From Prolixibacteraceae bacterium (GTDB taxonomy: Bacteria; Bacteroidota; Bacteroidia; Bacteroidales; Prolixibacteraceae): 64,000 nt of DNA. The translations under genes and the position numbers were made by a program. Under the pieces are notes generated by a model, which searched no databases, had not been told where the DNA came from, and saw nothing but the letters and a program-made list of their open reading frames with translations. Positions 41,413 through 50,105 of the stretch are shown piece after piece; position 1 is the first letter of the stretch; each line of letters begins with the position of its first letter. Location of the stretch: the NCBI GenBank assembly GCA_003506435.1, contig DOAQ01000049.1, forward strand, positions 62,001 to 126,000, given 5' to 3'.

Positions 41413-43155
41413 ATGATAAAGACTATTTCACCGTATACAACACATCAGCAGGATAACCTGACACGGACAAATTCAAAATTCAACATTCAAAATTCAACAT
41501 TTTTTCCCCCATGTATCAAATCCGTGATTTCAGCCTGTATATTAATTTTGACTTTGTTCTTCCTTCTCCCCGGTTCTCTCCTTGCTCAGGATAACTTCCA
41601 GTGGTATGCTCGTTCTCATGCCCTCGCTTCTACTCACGATCTTGTTCCTCTGTGGTTGCGTACGGATAAATACGGAACGGTCAATAATTATGGAAACGGA
41701 GAACTAAGCCTGTTGGCCGGGGCTACATATAAAACAGAGATTATCAAAAATATTGACATGATCCTGGGCATGGAAGGTTATGCCAGCAATCAATGGGACT
41801 ACAAAGCCATCTCCCAGTTGTATGCCGAATTCAAATGGGGACCAGCCAGTTTAATTGTCGGCAAGCGGAATATCAATTTTCTGAATGCCCGCAATCAGCA
41901 ACTTCCGTATATGGATTTTCGTAATATCCGTCCTTTTCCGTATTTCTCATTCGGTTTTTACGACTATACCAACATTCCATTTTTGAAAGGTTATCTGCAG
42001 TTTAAAGCAACCTTTGTTCAGGGGATTTTGAACGGCGACCGTGATCCGATCGGGGTAGATAAACCGCTTTATCACTTTAAGAGCCTCTATGCAAAAACCG
42101 GAAACTTTCCTCTTCAATTATTTATAGGGATGAATCACGGGGTGATCTTCGGAGGGACTATGCAGAACGGTACAAAAATTCCGGTCGACTTTTACAATAC
42201 CTACCTGATCAATGCTTCGGAGAAAGTAGGTGAGGTATTGCCCGGCGAAGGGCAAAACAAACCCGGCGAACACCTGGGGTTTGTGGATATGGGCGCTGTT
42301 CTGGACCTCAAAAAAGTATATTTCGATTTCACTTTCCAGAACATATTTACCGATTACTCGGGTTTTATTCAGTCCGACGACCACAACCTCATCTTCAACC
42401 TTCAACTGAAAGGCAAACATCCGGTTTCGTCGCTGAATTACGAATATGGTTATACTGTGCATCAAAGCGGCATCGGGCTGGGCGATCGATACTACAAAGG
42501 GATAACGAATTATACACAATATCTAAAAGAAAATTTTAATTATACAGGAGATGAAGTCTTAACATTTGAAGACTTCACTGCAATGCTCTATTCCTATACA
42601 GGGAAAGATGGCAAATACAGCGGACGTGACAGCTATTTCAATAATGGCATTTATCCTTTAGGGCATTTTCATGATGATCATTTCTTTGGCTATCCGTTAA
42701 TGCATAGTAAACAGCAAATAGAACTGTTTAAGGATGATGGAATACAAGTATATGAGAATATAGGTAACAATCGCATTCAATCGCACCATTTTGCTGCCGA
42801 AGGATGGATCACCGATTGCCTGAAATATAACGCAAAAGCTACTTTTACCACCAATTTCGGTACGTATAGCGGTTATTATATACACGATTTTGTTGAACGT
42901 GAAGATTATTACTTTCGTGACGGAAAAAGGCAAAACTATTTCCTTTTAGAGCTGGAATATGCAAAAGAAAGATCGCCTCTGAAATTTGTTGCATCATTTG
43001 GTATTGATTCAGGAGAATTGTACGATTCTTATGGCGTTATGTTTGGGGTGAACTATTCAGGTGAAAGTTTTGGCATAGGAAAACGATCGGGCAGGGGAAA
43101 AACTCCGATTCATCGTTCTTCGTATAGTATATGGAATCCGTTCAATAAAGAATAA
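41413..43155 (+). CDS. Wzi-family capsule assembly outer-membrane protein
   Basis: 580 aa. An unusual N-terminal extension of about 33 residues (including NSKFNIQNSTFF, encoded by heptamer repeats) precedes the signal peptide core SACILILTLFFLLPGSLLAQ. The mature part is an outer-membrane beta barrel with WYARSHALASTHDLVPLWLR at the start and SQLYAEFKWGPASLIVGKRN, then FRNIRPFPYFSFGFYDYTNI, matching the capsule assembly protein Wzi family of Bacteroidota. Likely anchors or helps export surface polysaccharide. It lies next to the island, 13 kb from the glycan cluster. Confidence 0.83.
   Translation: MIKTISPYTTHQQDNLTRTNSKFNIQNSTFFPPCIKSVISACILILTLFFLLPGSLLAQDNFQWYARSHALASTHDLVPLWLRTDKYGTVNNYGNGELSLLAGATYKTEIIKNIDMILGMEGYASNQWDYKAISQLYAEFKWGPASLIVGKRNINFLNARNQQLPYMDFRNIRPFPYFSFGFYDYTNIPFLKGYLQFKATFVQGILNGDRDPIGVDKPLYHFKSLYAKTGNFPLQLFIGMNHGVIFGGTMQNGTKIPVDFYNTYLINASEKVGEVLPGEGQNKPGEHLGFVDMGAVLDLKKVYFDFTFQNIFTDYSGFIQSDDHNLIFNLQLKGKHPVSSLNYEYGYTVHQSGIGLGDRYYKGITNYTQYLKENFNYTGDEVLTFEDFTAMLYSYTGKDGKYSGRDSYFNNGIYPLGHFHDDHFFGYPLMHSKQQIELFKDDGIQVYENIGNNRIQSHHFAAEGWITDCLKYNAKATFTTNFGTYSGYYIHDFVEREDYYFRDGKRQNYFLLELEYAKERSPLKFVASFGIDSGELYDSYGVMFGVNYSGESFGIGKRSGRGKTPIHRSSYSIWNPFNKE
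41471..41501 (+). repeat. tandem heptamers ATTCAAA/ATTCAAC in the wzi-like leader
   Basis: Units ATTCAAA, ATTCAAC, ATTCAAA, ATTCAAC, ATT: two 14-bp copies or four heptamers, in frame between the ATG and the signal peptide. Same 7-bp period and similar sequence as the array in pseC. Confidence 0.85.
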
Positions 43156-43171
43156 TCAAATTCCAAACACA

Positions 43172-45334
43172 TCATTCATCATTTTTTTTCATTTCCTCCA
43201 GTAAATAACCGGCGCCGGCCAGCTTGTCGATGATAAACAAGGCATAGCGAATATCGAGTACAATGTTTCGGCAACGGTCGGGGTCGAACATGATATCGCT
43301 CATCGTACCTTCCCAGCAACGGTCGAAATTAACGCCGATCAATTCACCTCTGGCATTTATCACCGGGCTTCCTGAATTGCCTCCTGTTGTATGGTTTGAA
43401 GCAGAAAAACAAACCGGCACCTGCCCGTTTACCGAATAACTACCAAAATCTTTCTGCTCATACAATTCCCGTAATTTCTGAGGCACATTATAATCGTATA
43501 TTTCCGGATTATCTTTTTCCACAATGCCATCCAGGGTAGTGTAATAATCGTAATGCACGCCATCCCGGGGTTCATATCCTTCCACTTTGCCGTACCCGAC
43601 ACGAAGCGTAAAATTGGCATCCGGATACACCCGTTCATTTTCCTTCATGGCCAGAATACCTTCCATATATAATTTCTGGTTCTTCAGGATACGCCCGTCC
43701 AAATCTGTATAAACATTCGAGACTGTTGAATCATAATGCTCTTTTAGCAGGCGGTAGAGTTTCATAACGGGATCGTTCTTCAGCGCTTTCAACCCTTTAT
43801 CAGGCATATCTCCAACCAATACAGCCAGTTTTTCCTGATCAATCAAAACTGATTTTCCATACACCTTCTCTTTCAGCCTGACATTATCCGTTTGATCCAT
43901 CAGGACAGTAAAATCATCCGGCAAAAAAGTCTTGTCCAGATCGTTCCGGTACAAACGAAGCATCTCGGTAAATATTTTTTCATCCGTTGGCTGGTCAAAA
44001 TCTTTAAAATGACTTTCCAATTCTTCCAGTAATTTTCTTTTTAACAATTCTTTTTTTTCGCGATCGATGTTTTCGATAGCCATATCGCTTCGGTCGAGCA
44101 ACGAAGCCAGACGAAATACATCGCAGCCGTTGGGTACAATCTCCGTATAATAATCGCGGGCTTTCGAATACGGCCCAATCAGTAAATACAATTCTTCAAA
44201 TTCGCTCAATACCTTCCCGTATTTATCCTTCCTTTCTTCACTCTTGCTTACCCAAGCCGTAAAATCAGCTTCAAAATCCTGCTTCTTCTGAACGGCGTCC
44301 AACCTTTTCAAACCCAATATCTCGCCTTGCCAGCGTTTCCATGAATTACTGATTGTTGCATATTTTGCTGCATACTGGATACGTATTTTCCGGTCAGCTT
44401 CCATCCGTGCAGCCAATATTTCCAGTTTTTTATTCCTGATTTTTATACGGTCGGGATCACTTTGTCCCATGATCATTGAAACTGCCTGCGAGGACAGGTA
44501 TTGCGTTGTGCTTCCGGGGAAACCAAAGATCATTGTAAAATCTTCGGGCTGAACGCCTTTTACCGAAACCGGGAAAAACTTTTTAGAACGATAGGGAACA
44601 TTGTCTTTCGAATAGTCCGCAGGCTGATTATCTTTTCCTGCATAAATACGGAATACCGAGAAATCGCCGGTATGGCGGGGCCACATCCAGTTATCGGTGT
44701 CGCCGCCAAATTTGCCGATAGCCGATGGCGGCGCGCCAACCAGCCTTACATCAGTATATTCGAGATAAACATACAGAAAGTACTGGTTGCCATAAAATAA
44801 AGGTTTTACAATTGAATTAAAACGGCCACTGTCGGAAGCAGCTTCTTCAATCGCTTTTATATTTTCATTTATTTTTTGCTGAATTTTTTCTTCTTCCATC
44901 TCCGCAGTGCCATCCAGCACCTGAGTGGTTACATCTTCCATTCGTTCCAGAAATTTAACCGACAAACCGGGGTTGGGCAGTTCTTCTTCGTGTGACATGG
45001 CCCAAAAACCATCCGTCAGGTAATCGTGTTCTATCGAACTGTGCTTTTGGATTGCATCATATCCGCAATGGTGATTAGTAATCAGCAAACCTTCTCCGGA
45101 GATCAGTCCGCCGGTGCAACCGCGGCCAAAAATCACCACAGCATCTTTCATGCTTGCATGGTTTACGCTGTATATATCTTCGGCGCTCAACTGAAAACCC
45201 ATCTGCTGCATCTCATCGATGTTCTTATTCAGCAAAGCAGGAATCCACATTCCTTCTTTTGCAAACAGGCCGGAAACAAAAATAAAAACAAGGGTAAAAG
45301 CAAGGGTAAAAGCAAGGCTCATCTTTCTTCTCAT
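43172..45334 (-). CDS. S46-family dipeptidyl peptidase, DPP11-like (Asp/Glu-specific)
   Basis: 720 aa, signal peptide at the N-terminus (with a 12-bp in-frame duplication giving LAFTLAFTLVF). Chymotrypsin-fold residues: ITNHHCGYD (His, about 86), GKFGGDTDNWMWPRHTGDF with the Asp/N-terminal binding region, and GGNSGSPVINARGEL (Ser, about 653). Eighteen residues after the serine comes arginine in VNFDRCWEGTMSD; in characterised enzymes this position is Arg in DPP11 and Gly in DPP7, so acidic P1 specificity is expected. Periplasmic or surface, for peptide feeding. Convergent with the Wzi-like gene. Confidence 0.93.
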   Translation of the reverse strand: MRRKMSLAFTLAFTLVFIFVSGLFAKEGMWIPALLNKNIDEMQQMGFQLSAEDIYSVNHASMKDAVVIFGRGCTGGLISGEGLLITNHHCGYDAIQKHSSIEHDYLTDGFWAMSHEEELPNPGLSVKFLERMEDVTTQVLDGTAEMEEEKIQQKINENIKAIEEAASDSGRFNSIVKPLFYGNQYFLYVYLEYTDVRLVGAPPSAIGKFGGDTDNWMWPRHTGDFSVFRIYAGKDNQPADYSKDNVPYRSKKFFPVSVKGVQPEDFTMIFGFPGSTTQYLSSQAVSMIMGQSDPDRIKIRNKKLEILAARMEADRKIRIQYAAKYATISNSWKRWQGEILGLKRLDAVQKKQDFEADFTAWVSKSEERKDKYGKVLSEFEELYLLIGPYSKARDYYTEIVPNGCDVFRLASLLDRSDMAIENIDREKKELLKRKLLEELESHFKDFDQPTDEKIFTEMLRLYRNDLDKTFLPDDFTVLMDQTDNVRLKEKVYGKSVLIDQEKLAVLVGDMPDKGLKALKNDPVMKLYRLLKEHYDSTVSNVYTDLDGRILKNQKLYMEGILAMKENERVYPDANFTLRVGYGKVEGYEPRDGVHYDYYTTLDGIVEKDNPEIYDYNVPQKLRELYEQKDFGSYSVNGQVPVCFSASNHTTGGNSGSPVINARGELIGVNFDRCWEGTMSDIMFDPDRCRNIVLDIRYALFIIDKLAGAGYLLEEMKKNDE

Positions 45335-45483
45335 ATCTCTCTTTTTACGGATGGCATAAAAATAGTGAAGAAATCGGAAAAACGGCTATTAATGTATGGC
45401 GGATGGAGGATCAGATTTCAGGAGAACAATCTGTTTCGGGTGACGAGTTTCAATCTTCTGATTGAATCATCAAATAGATAAAA

Positions 45484-45882
45484 TCACAATTCCTTCATAC
45501 TTAGTTTTTCACCGGTCTGGCTAAATAAAGCTACAAAGCGGATCAGTTCTTTGTTCCGGAGAATCAATTCATACGAAATAGCATTGTTCTTGTGAATTTC
45601 GACCAGGTTCATTATTTCTTTTTCCGGGTCAATCGATTTTTCAATAGTAACCGGTAGCAAATCCAGAGGCAGGTTCACCCTGTAATCGATGAGTCGGGCA
45701 TTACGGTCAAATTTTGCAATGTATTCTTTATTGTCAAGATAAAAAATAGTTTCGTAGACTCCGTTTTCATAAAACCATTCGATGTTGACGGCATTCGAAA
45801 AATGCCTGAGCATTGCGCCCTCAACTTCTTCCGAAGGTATAATTGAATCTCTGTCAGTCAGGTTTATGAATAGTTTATCCAT
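45484..45882 (-). CDS. small PepSY-like protein
   Basis: 132 aa without signal peptide. The stretch VEGAMLRHFSNAVNIEWFYE, VYETIFYLDNKEYIAKFDRN and ARLIDYRVNLPLDLLPVTI has the beta-alpha pattern of PepSY-like proteins of Bacteroidota (F.....W......Y.a.F..ng....y). It is 47 bases behind the sigma factor gene, and the two probably form one operon, so a role in regulation of or response to that sigma factor is possible. No anti-sigma features are seen. Confidence 0.6.
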   Translation of the reverse strand: MDKLFINLTDRDSIIPSEEVEGAMLRHFSNAVNIEWFYENGVYETIFYLDNKEYIAKFDRNARLIDYRVNLPLDLLPVTIEKSIDPEKEIMNLVEIHKNNAISYELILRNKELIRFVALFSQTGEKLSMKEL

Positions 45883-45929
45883 GGCTTAATTATTTATCAT
45901 GTAGACGACAACCTTCAATAAGGTAACCA

Positions 45930-46499
45930 TCAATTTGATTCTCCGAATACTTTTTTATATAAATAAAAGACTCTTGTACGGGCGCGTTTCAGTCTCATTT
46001 TCGCAGCATCCTCACTAACACGCAATGAACAGCTTATTTGCCGTAACGATAAATTATCCTGGTATTTCATAATCAGCAGCGCTTTTTCTTCAGGGTGGAC
46101 CATTTCCAGCACTTTCAAAAAATTGTCGTATTCAATCGATTCTGTGTCCTCTTCCGATTCATCAATAATCTCCGGTAATTCGTTGTTCCGGTTCCAGTCA
46201 GGATAATGTAACTTCTTTTTGTTCCGCAGATAATCGATACAATAATTGTAGGTTATCGAATATAGCCAGGTCGAAAAAGAGGACTTGTTTTTAAATGAAG
46301 TTAGTTTTTCGAATACTTTTGAGAAAACATCTTTTGTGAATTCTTCAGCTAACTCACGGTTCTTCAGTAAATTGGTGCATTTGTCGAATACTTTGTTGTA
46401 ATACCTTTTATATAGTATATCAAAGTATTTAGAATGTCCCTGAAGAATTAATGATACCAATTCTTCATCCTTACGTGTTTCAATGGTCTCGACCCCCAT
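45930..46499 (-). CDS. ECF-type RNA polymerase sigma factor
   Basis: 189 aa with sigma-2 (FDILYKRYYNKVFDKCTNL, TKDVFSKVFEKLTSFKNKSS, FSTWLYSITYNYCIDYLRNK) and sigma-4 (HPEEKALLIMKYQDNLSLRQ, ISCSLRVSEDAAKMRLKRAR) regions, and a linker rich in acidic residues. No anti-sigma gene with membrane domain follows. It is transcribed leftward from the promoter within the palindrome at 46522-46550, with a short leader, which suggests autoregulation or a repressor site. Confidence 0.93.
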   Translation of the reverse strand: MGVETIETRKDEELVSLILQGHSKYFDILYKRYYNKVFDKCTNLLKNRELAEEFTKDVFSKVFEKLTSFKNKSSFSTWLYSITYNYCIDYLRNKKKLHYPDWNRNNELPEIIDESEEDTESIEYDNFLKVLEMVHPEEKALLIMKYQDNLSLRQISCSLRVSEDAAKMRLKRARTRVFYLYKKVFGESN

Positions 46500-46521
46500 G
46501 TATCCAACAGTTTTAATAGTA

Positions 46522-46550
46522 CAAAAGTATGAATCATATTCATACCTTTG
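46522..46550. promoter_or_regulatory. 29-bp dyad carrying two divergent -7 boxes
   Basis: CAAAAGTATGAAT-CAT-ATTCATACCTTTG: 13-bp arms with one mismatch. The left arm read on the minus strand is TACTTTTG and the right arm on the plus strand is TACCTTTG, both exact TAnnTTTG boxes pointing outward, to the sigma gene (start 46499) and to the lipoprotein gene (start 46747). Confidence 0.75.
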
Positions 46551-46746
46551 GATGATAAATTAAAAATTTAGTAAGCTTTTTTTTAACATTGGGGTGCTAA
46601 AAACCTATATTTTATTAATTCTTTTGGAAAAAAAGATAGAAGGGCTGTTACTTTCAATTTCTCTTGCGTCATAATCGTAGAATATTAAATAAATCATGTT
46701 TTCAGCAATTATGAATATTAACTTTATCAAATTAAGTTTTATAAAA

Positions 46747-47352
46747 ATGAAAAAACGTTTTCTAGGTGGTATTGCAATACTAGGTATTGCATTATTAGTT
46801 TTTACTGGTTGTGAAAAAATGCCTGAAGCTGAAATTCAGCAGGCTCAAGTTGCTATTGATTCAGCGAAAGCAGTTGGTGCTGACATTTACATGGCTGAAG
46901 CTTTTGCCGGTGCTCAGGACACAATGAAAGTTGCAATGGAGAAAATCGAAGAACAAAATTCAAAATGGTTCAAGAAATACTCTGTAGCAAAAGCTAAATT
47001 AGTTGTTGCCACTACAATGGCTAACGAAATCAAAGAAAAAACGATTGTCCGCAAGGCTGAGTTAAAAGCAGAAATTGAAGCAACCTATGCTGAAGTAAAA
47101 GCTCTCCTTGAAGAAGACACTCAGTTACTTGCTAAAGCTCCAAGAGGTAAAGGTGGTGCTGCTATTATCGAAGAAATTAAAACCGATATAGCTACTACTA
47201 CTGAATGGATTGAAGCAGCCAACACGGACATTAAAGACACCGAATATTTGGTAGTCCTTGACAAAATGAAAGCTGCAAAAGAAAAAGCTACTTCAATTAA
47301 AACTGAATTGACTGAAGCTATTGACAAAGTTGCTGCAGCAAAAAGAAAATAA
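46747..47352 (+). CDS. helical lipoprotein with DUF4398-like domain
   Basis: 201 aa from the ATG at 46747 (preferred over 46696, because MKKRFLGGIAILGIALLVFT followed by GC is a proper lipoprotein signal). The mature part is a long alpha-helical hairpin or coiled coil: AEIQQAQVAIDSAKAVGADI, YMAEAFAGAQDTMKVAMEKI, then KYSVAKAKLVVATTMANEI. This segment is clearly similar to residues about 40-120 of the L,D-transpeptidase encoded next. Rich in Ala, Lys and Glu, suggesting an abundant envelope protein. Followed by a strong terminator. Confidence 0.85.
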   Translation: MKKRFLGGIAILGIALLVFTGCEKMPEAEIQQAQVAIDSAKAVGADIYMAEAFAGAQDTMKVAMEKIEEQNSKWFKKYSVAKAKLVVATTMANEIKEKTIVRKAELKAEIEATYAEVKALLEEDTQLLAKAPRGKGGAAIIEEIKTDIATTTEWIEAANTDIKDTEYLVVLDKMKAAKEKATSIKTELTEAIDKVAAAKRK

Positions 47353-47375
47353 AAGGGTGTTATAAAAAAGAAATT

Positions 47376-47410
47376 AATCCCCGGGCCGTCAAAACACCCG
47401 GGGATTTTTA
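47376..47410 (+). terminator. rho-independent terminator
   Basis: AATCCCCGGG / CCCGGGGATT, a perfect 10-bp stem with an 11-base loop followed by TTTT. Read-through or a separate promoter must serve the downstream transpeptidase gene, which starts 17-21 bases later. Confidence 0.88.
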
Positions 47411-47426
47411 CACAAACCGGAAACAT

Positions 47427-48539
47427 TTGAGGATGAGAAGAAAACGGAAACTGACTTTGTGGGTTCTGAGTATCTTTATTATTATAGGCGCAGTAGCGCT
47501 TTATTTATTTTTGACAAAACAGCCCGCCCCATTGACAGAAACTGCGGTTGCACGCGAAGCATTATCCCGGGCCAAAAACAGCAAAGCCGATATATATGCG
47601 AAAGAGTCGTTCGCAAAGGCAGAATGCCTTTACGATTCGGCAATGAATTGCTGGAAACGTGAAAACAGAAAACAGTTTTACAAACGACGTGATTATACAA
47701 AAGTAAAGACATTTGCCACCCTTTCAGCACAGGAATCACAACTGGCAGTGGCGGCGGCTTTAAAGAAAGTAAATAACTTTCAGGTTGAATTAAAAAGCAA
47801 GTTGGAAGCAGCCCGGAACATGTTTAATAAATACAATTCGATTTTTGGGGACGTACCAATCCCGGATAAAATAAGAAACGAAAACAACCGGGGGCAGTTA
47901 CTTCTGAATGAGGCGGAACTCGCATACAAAAACGAACAGTTTGTTGCTTGTACCCAGAAAGCACAAGAAGCAGAGGCTTTACTTGGCAGATCATACCAAT
48001 ATTTGAAAATTCATTTACAACAATATTTCAATAGTTATTCAACATGGAAGCGACAGGCTGAAGAGACCATCAACCAGTCGAGGGCAAGAAGATCAAATGC
48101 AATTGTGGTTGATAAGTTTGCCCGCAAATGCTATCTTTACCAGGCAGGTAATTTAAAACACCAGTTTACTGTTGAACTTGGCCCGAATTGGATTGGTGAT
48201 AAAAATCACAAAGGAGACAAGCGTACACCGGAAGGACAATATAAAGTTACAGCTATAAAAAGCAGTAATCGTACTAAATTTTATAAAGCATTGTTACTGA
48301 ATTACCCGAATGCTGAAGATCAGGCACGGTTTAATGCAAACAGGAAAAATCTGCCTCGTTATGTGGGGATTGGTAACCTGATTGAAATACACGGAGACGG
48401 GGGAAAACAGGGCGATTGGACAGATGGTTGTGTGGCTTTGGTTAACTCGGATATTGATATCCTGTTCAGGTATGCGTCGATAAACATGCCTGTTACTATT
48501 GTTGGTTCGTTAAGACCTTTGAGTGAAATATTAAATTAA
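47427..48539 (+). CDS. L,D-transpeptidase (YkuD) with N-terminal helical domain
   Basis: 370 aa. One membrane anchor (LWVLSIFIIIGAVALYLFL), then a helical domain (about 40-210) similar to the upstream lipoprotein (EALSRAKNSKADIYAKESFA). The catalytic YkuD domain runs from about residue 228: AIVVDKFARKCYLYQAGNL, LGPNWIGDKNHKGDKRTPEG, then IEIHGDGGKQGDWTDGCVAL with the histidine and the catalytic cysteine (about 334). It makes 3-3 cross-links in peptidoglycan or attaches proteins to it. Periplasmic, inner-membrane anchored. Confidence 0.9.
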   Translation: MRMRRKRKLTLWVLSIFIIIGAVALYLFLTKQPAPLTETAVAREALSRAKNSKADIYAKESFAKAECLYDSAMNCWKRENRKQFYKRRDYTKVKTFATLSAQESQLAVAAALKKVNNFQVELKSKLEAARNMFNKYNSIFGDVPIPDKIRNENNRGQLLLNEAELAYKNEQFVACTQKAQEAEALLGRSYQYLKIHLQQYFNSYSTWKRQAEETINQSRARRSNAIVVDKFARKCYLYQAGNLKHQFTVELGPNWIGDKNHKGDKRTPEGQYKVTAIKSSNRTKFYKALLLNYPNAEDQARFNANRKNLPRYVGIGNLIEIHGDGGKQGDWTDGCVALVNSDIDILFRYASINMPVTIVGSLRPLSEILN

Positions 48540-48544
48540 TATAC

Positions 48545-49264
48545 ATGGCAGATTCTGATTTGGACATCTTAGAAGATATATTTGAAAAGCCGAAGAAAGA
48601 TGGAGCGAAAAAGTTAATAATAAAGATTATAGTTTCGGTTTTTATCATTTTTATTTCGGCAATGTTGGTCATCAATATTCCGGTTATCCGGAAAATGGTG
48701 TTTTCTGTAAAGGGAAAAGCCGAATCATTTTCTTTTTCTCAAAATGATTCAATAACGGAGATCCAGGCCAGGCTGGAAGAGAAACTTGCCAAACTGCAAA
48801 AAAAATCGATAGCCTATACGCCTGTAGAACCGTATTTTGTGGCCAATATGACTCTCAACGAATTTTGGTTGTACAAAAACCGGGAATTGATATTGCACGG
48901 GCTATGCTCAACCGGAAGTTACACTCAACTGGAAGCGGGGAATGACCGTAAATGGATTTTTAAAACCCCTCGGGGTGTCTTAAAAATCCTGGGAAAGAAA
49001 ACAGCGCCGGTTTGGAAAAAACCCGATTGGGCATTTATTGAAGAAGGGCTTCCGGTACCTTCAGCCAATCATCCTTCCCGTTTAGAGGAAGGCGTACTTG
49101 GCGACTATGCTTTGACAATGCGAGACAGTTATATGATCCACGGAACGATTTATAAACGACACCTTGGCTCTCCCGTTACGCATGGATGTGTCCGTTTAAA
49201 TGACGAGGATTTGGAGAAAGTATATAAAACAATGAATGCGGGATCGAAAGTATATTTTTATTGA
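48545..49264 (+). CDS. L,D-transpeptidase (YkuD), membrane-anchored
   Basis: 239 aa with an anchor around residues 25-48 (IIKIIVSVFIIFISAMLVI). The YkuD domain lies in the C-terminal half: EFWLYKNRELILHGLCSTGS, WIFKTPRGVLKILGKKTAPV, then SYMIHGTIYKRHLGSPVTHG CVRL with His, His and catalytic Cys (about 212). Short and compact. It lies 5 bases after the preceding transpeptidase and one base before the next gene, so the three form an operon for wall modification. Confidence 0.9.
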   Translation: MADSDLDILEDIFEKPKKDGAKKLIIKIIVSVFIIFISAMLVINIPVIRKMVFSVKGKAESFSFSQNDSITEIQARLEEKLAKLQKKSIAYTPVEPYFVANMTLNEFWLYKNRELILHGLCSTGSYTQLEAGNDRKWIFKTPRGVLKILGKKTAPVWKKPDWAFIEEGLPVPSANHPSRLEEGVLGDYALTMRDSYMIHGTIYKRHLGSPVTHGCVRLNDEDLEKVYKTMNAGSKVYFY

Positions 49265-49265
49265 T

Positions 49266-50027
49266 ATGAAGACTTCTAAGAGTAAAAAACTGTTAATCGG
49301 AATTTCGTTATTAATTCTTTTTGTTGCACTTGCTTTTACTTCTTTGTCCGTTTTTTTGTCGGCAAGAAGGTTGAGTACATTCAATGAAAGATACGGGCAA
49401 AAAGAAGGTGAAAAACCGTGTTACGATCATCCCTCCCTTCAAAAAGCAGTCAAGGAAATTGCATACCAGGAGGCTTTTATCAGTATGGCTGAAACCGACT
49501 CGATCGGTTTGATTGTAAACCTGAGTGATAGTCTCTTACAACTGTCATTGAAAGGTGTTATCATTCACTCAGCGCCAATGGAAAGCATTTCGGATGACGG
49601 ATTTTTTAGCGCTATGGATATATGCAGCTACCAAAATCTTTTTTCTGCGCCGCTTGAAATTACAGAACAATATGCAACTGTTGAAAAAGAACCGATCGTT
49701 GTTAAACAAGCGCCAAAATCGGAAGCTGAAGCTCTTGCGGCAGCAACCCCCTTTGCCGTTGATTCGGTGAAAGCACAAAGGATAGCAGACGTTGAACTGA
49801 CGATTAGAGCAGGGTTGAAAATTTTTATATACGATAGTTCTGCCGGTTGTAAAAGAGCTGGTAAGCATATTGGTATTCCGGGGGAAACATGGCAAAATAT
49901 AAAACGTCTTGTGCAGCTCAAAAGGCCTCAATACCAACCTGCAATTCATATTTGTGTTAGTAAGAATGATGCACTTTCGATTTACCGTGCACTTCCATGG
50001 AAAGCTCTGGTGGTGGTGAAGGTATAG
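49266..50027 (+). CDS. membrane-anchored partner protein with YkuD-like start
   Basis: 253 aa. Start at ATG 49266, one base after the previous stop. A signal anchor (LLIGISLLILFVALAFTSLS) is followed by SIGLIVNLSDSLLQLSLKG, similar to the first beta strands of the two YkuD domains upstream, but no HG..xHGC motif follows, so it is probably non-catalytic. A Pro/Ala/Glu linker leads to a C-terminal domain (TWQNIKRLVQLKRPQYQPAI). Function unknown; by position it may be an adaptor or regulator of the transpeptidases. Confidence 0.7.
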   Translation: MKTSKSKKLLIGISLLILFVALAFTSLSVFLSARRLSTFNERYGQKEGEKPCYDHPSLQKAVKEIAYQEAFISMAETDSIGLIVNLSDSLLQLSLKGVIIHSAPMESISDDGFFSAMDICSYQNLFSAPLEITEQYATVEKEPIVVKQAPKSEAEALAAATPFAVDSVKAQRIADVELTIRAGLKIFIYDSSAGCKRAGKHIGIPGETWQNIKRLVQLKRPQYQPAIHICVSKNDALSIYRALPWKALVVVKV

Positions 50028-50105
50028 CGCAAAGTCTGTTTCGTGTGGTATGATGCGGAGTGAAAAAAAGTAACTTCGTAATGAAATTTGGAAATACCAC
50101 TAAAA

